Assembly (NCBI GenBank): GCA_039592335.1
Contig: JBDHBX010000034.1
Span: forward strand, 1-22,884
Source: WVYX01 sp039592335
GTDB lineage: Bacteria; Gemmatimonadota; Gemmatimonadetes; Gemmatimonadales; GWC2-71-9
Reading direction: 5' to 3'
Length of the DNA: 22,884 nucleotides
Below the pieces are notes generated by a model that saw only the letters and a program-made list of their open reading frames with translations, did not search any database and was not told the origin of the DNA. Position 1 is the first letter of the stretch. The number at the start of each line of letters is the position of its first letter. Shown in pieces: positions 22,534 through 22,884 of this stretch. The translations under genes and the position numbers were made by a program.

Positions 22534-22884
22534 GAACCGTCGTGCGAGCGCTGGTGCTCGGCGCGGGACTCGCTGTCTGGTGGACGGGCAGCGGACTCGC
22601 CCAGGAACGCACCGTTGACGAGGTGCTTCGCGGGATCAACCAGATGTTGCAGGAGAACTCCTACTACGACCACGGTGGCAAGCATGCGGTATCACAACTG
22701 AGCCTCCGGCGTGGCGGCACCCTGGTGATCCGCGTGACCAAGACCGACGAGAACAGCGAGGTCACGAACATCTACGAAACCAACATCCGTACCATCAACC
22801 TCGAGCACATCCAGGCACATCATCGCGGAGACCACACCGTGCTGATGATCGGGTGCCAGGGCGACGTGGCGACCAAGCTCAAGA
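22530..22884 (+). CDS. exported protein, 3' end outside the window
   Basis: The ATG at 22530 opens 118 codons that run off the end of the window without a stop. GAGGG lies about nine nt upstream. The signal peptide is MRTVVRALVLGAGLAVWWTGSGLAQ. The mature part begins ERTVDEVLRGINQMLQENSYYDHGGKHAVSQLSLRRGGTLVIRVTK, then EVTNIYETNIRTINLEHIQAHHRGDHTVLMIGCQGDVATK. The helical opening followed by alternating strands resembles other short exported proteins of this kind of genome; no family was recognised. Its start overlaps the stop of the putative leader ORF by ATGA. Confidence 0.75.
   Translation, partial: MRTVVRALVLGAGLAVWWTGSGLAQERTVDEVLRGINQMLQENSYYDHGGKHAVSQLSLRRGGTLVIRVTKTDENSEVTNIYETNIRTINLEHIQAHHRGDHTVLMIGCQGDVATKLK

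Noticed and set aside
1..22884. tRNA or rRNA genes
   Set aside because: No conserved tRNA T-loop/acceptor pattern or rRNA segment was noticed by eye on either strand; a covariance search would settle this.

Overview
The window is high-GC bacterial chromosomal DNA. It has many secreted, lipoprotein and membrane proteins, strong GGAGG-type ribosome binding sites and several GTG starts. The best taxonomic guess is Gemmatimonadota, or a related soil or sediment lineage. The reasons are a large VPS10/sortilin-type beta-propeller protein, a short TonB-plug-like secreted protein, an M28 lipoprotein peptidase and many small lipoproteins. This rests on recognised protein styles only; there is no rRNA or marker gene in the window.

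Region 1 (about 1-3700) looks accessory. It is sparsely coding, visibly less GC-rich in places than the rest, and holds short one- or two-gene units: a plug-like secreted protein, a 71-aa Cys-rich exported protein, a PEMT/ICMT-type methyltransferase, a YdhR-DoxX pair and a small lipoprotein. Between them lies a dispersed imperfect repeat: two long copies at about 541-715 and 2914-3070, sharing a 36-bp identical core, and a short third copy at about 1020-1050. The conserved end carries a GTTKAGC sequence resembling an integron R' core, and a separate attC-like site overlaps the doxX stop codon. No integrase gene is visible, so a cassette array is a hypothesis.

Region 2 (3869-7447) has a 966-aa CSLREA/right-handed beta-helix surface protein followed by a hairpin terminator and a convergent small exported protein. 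The latter has a perfect TGTGA-N6-TCACA (CRP/FNR-family type) site just upstream.

Region 3 (7803-14157) has a polytopic membrane protein with an embedded spermidine-synthase-like domain, a zinc-ribbon plus PAS protein, and an oppositely oriented protein with a C-terminal sigma-region-4-like helix-turn-helix. Divergent from this last gene is a 698-aa exported HExxH metallopeptidase-like protein with a good sigma70-type promoter and a stem-loop at the predicted mRNA start. A strong hairpin separates it from a convergent secreted protein.

Region 4 (14405-22884) is almost entirely on the plus strand: a Yip1-like membrane protein, a lipoprotein, the VPS10-type beta-propeller protein, then a tightly overlapping trio (YtxH-like membrane protein, Rid/chorismatase-like enzyme, M28 lipoprotein peptidase). 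Next come a Spy/CpxP-like periplasmic protein with a small-barrel plus glycine-zipper protein immediately downstream, a strong intrinsic terminator, and a 45-codon leader ORF that overlaps (ATGA) the start of a last, truncated exported protein.
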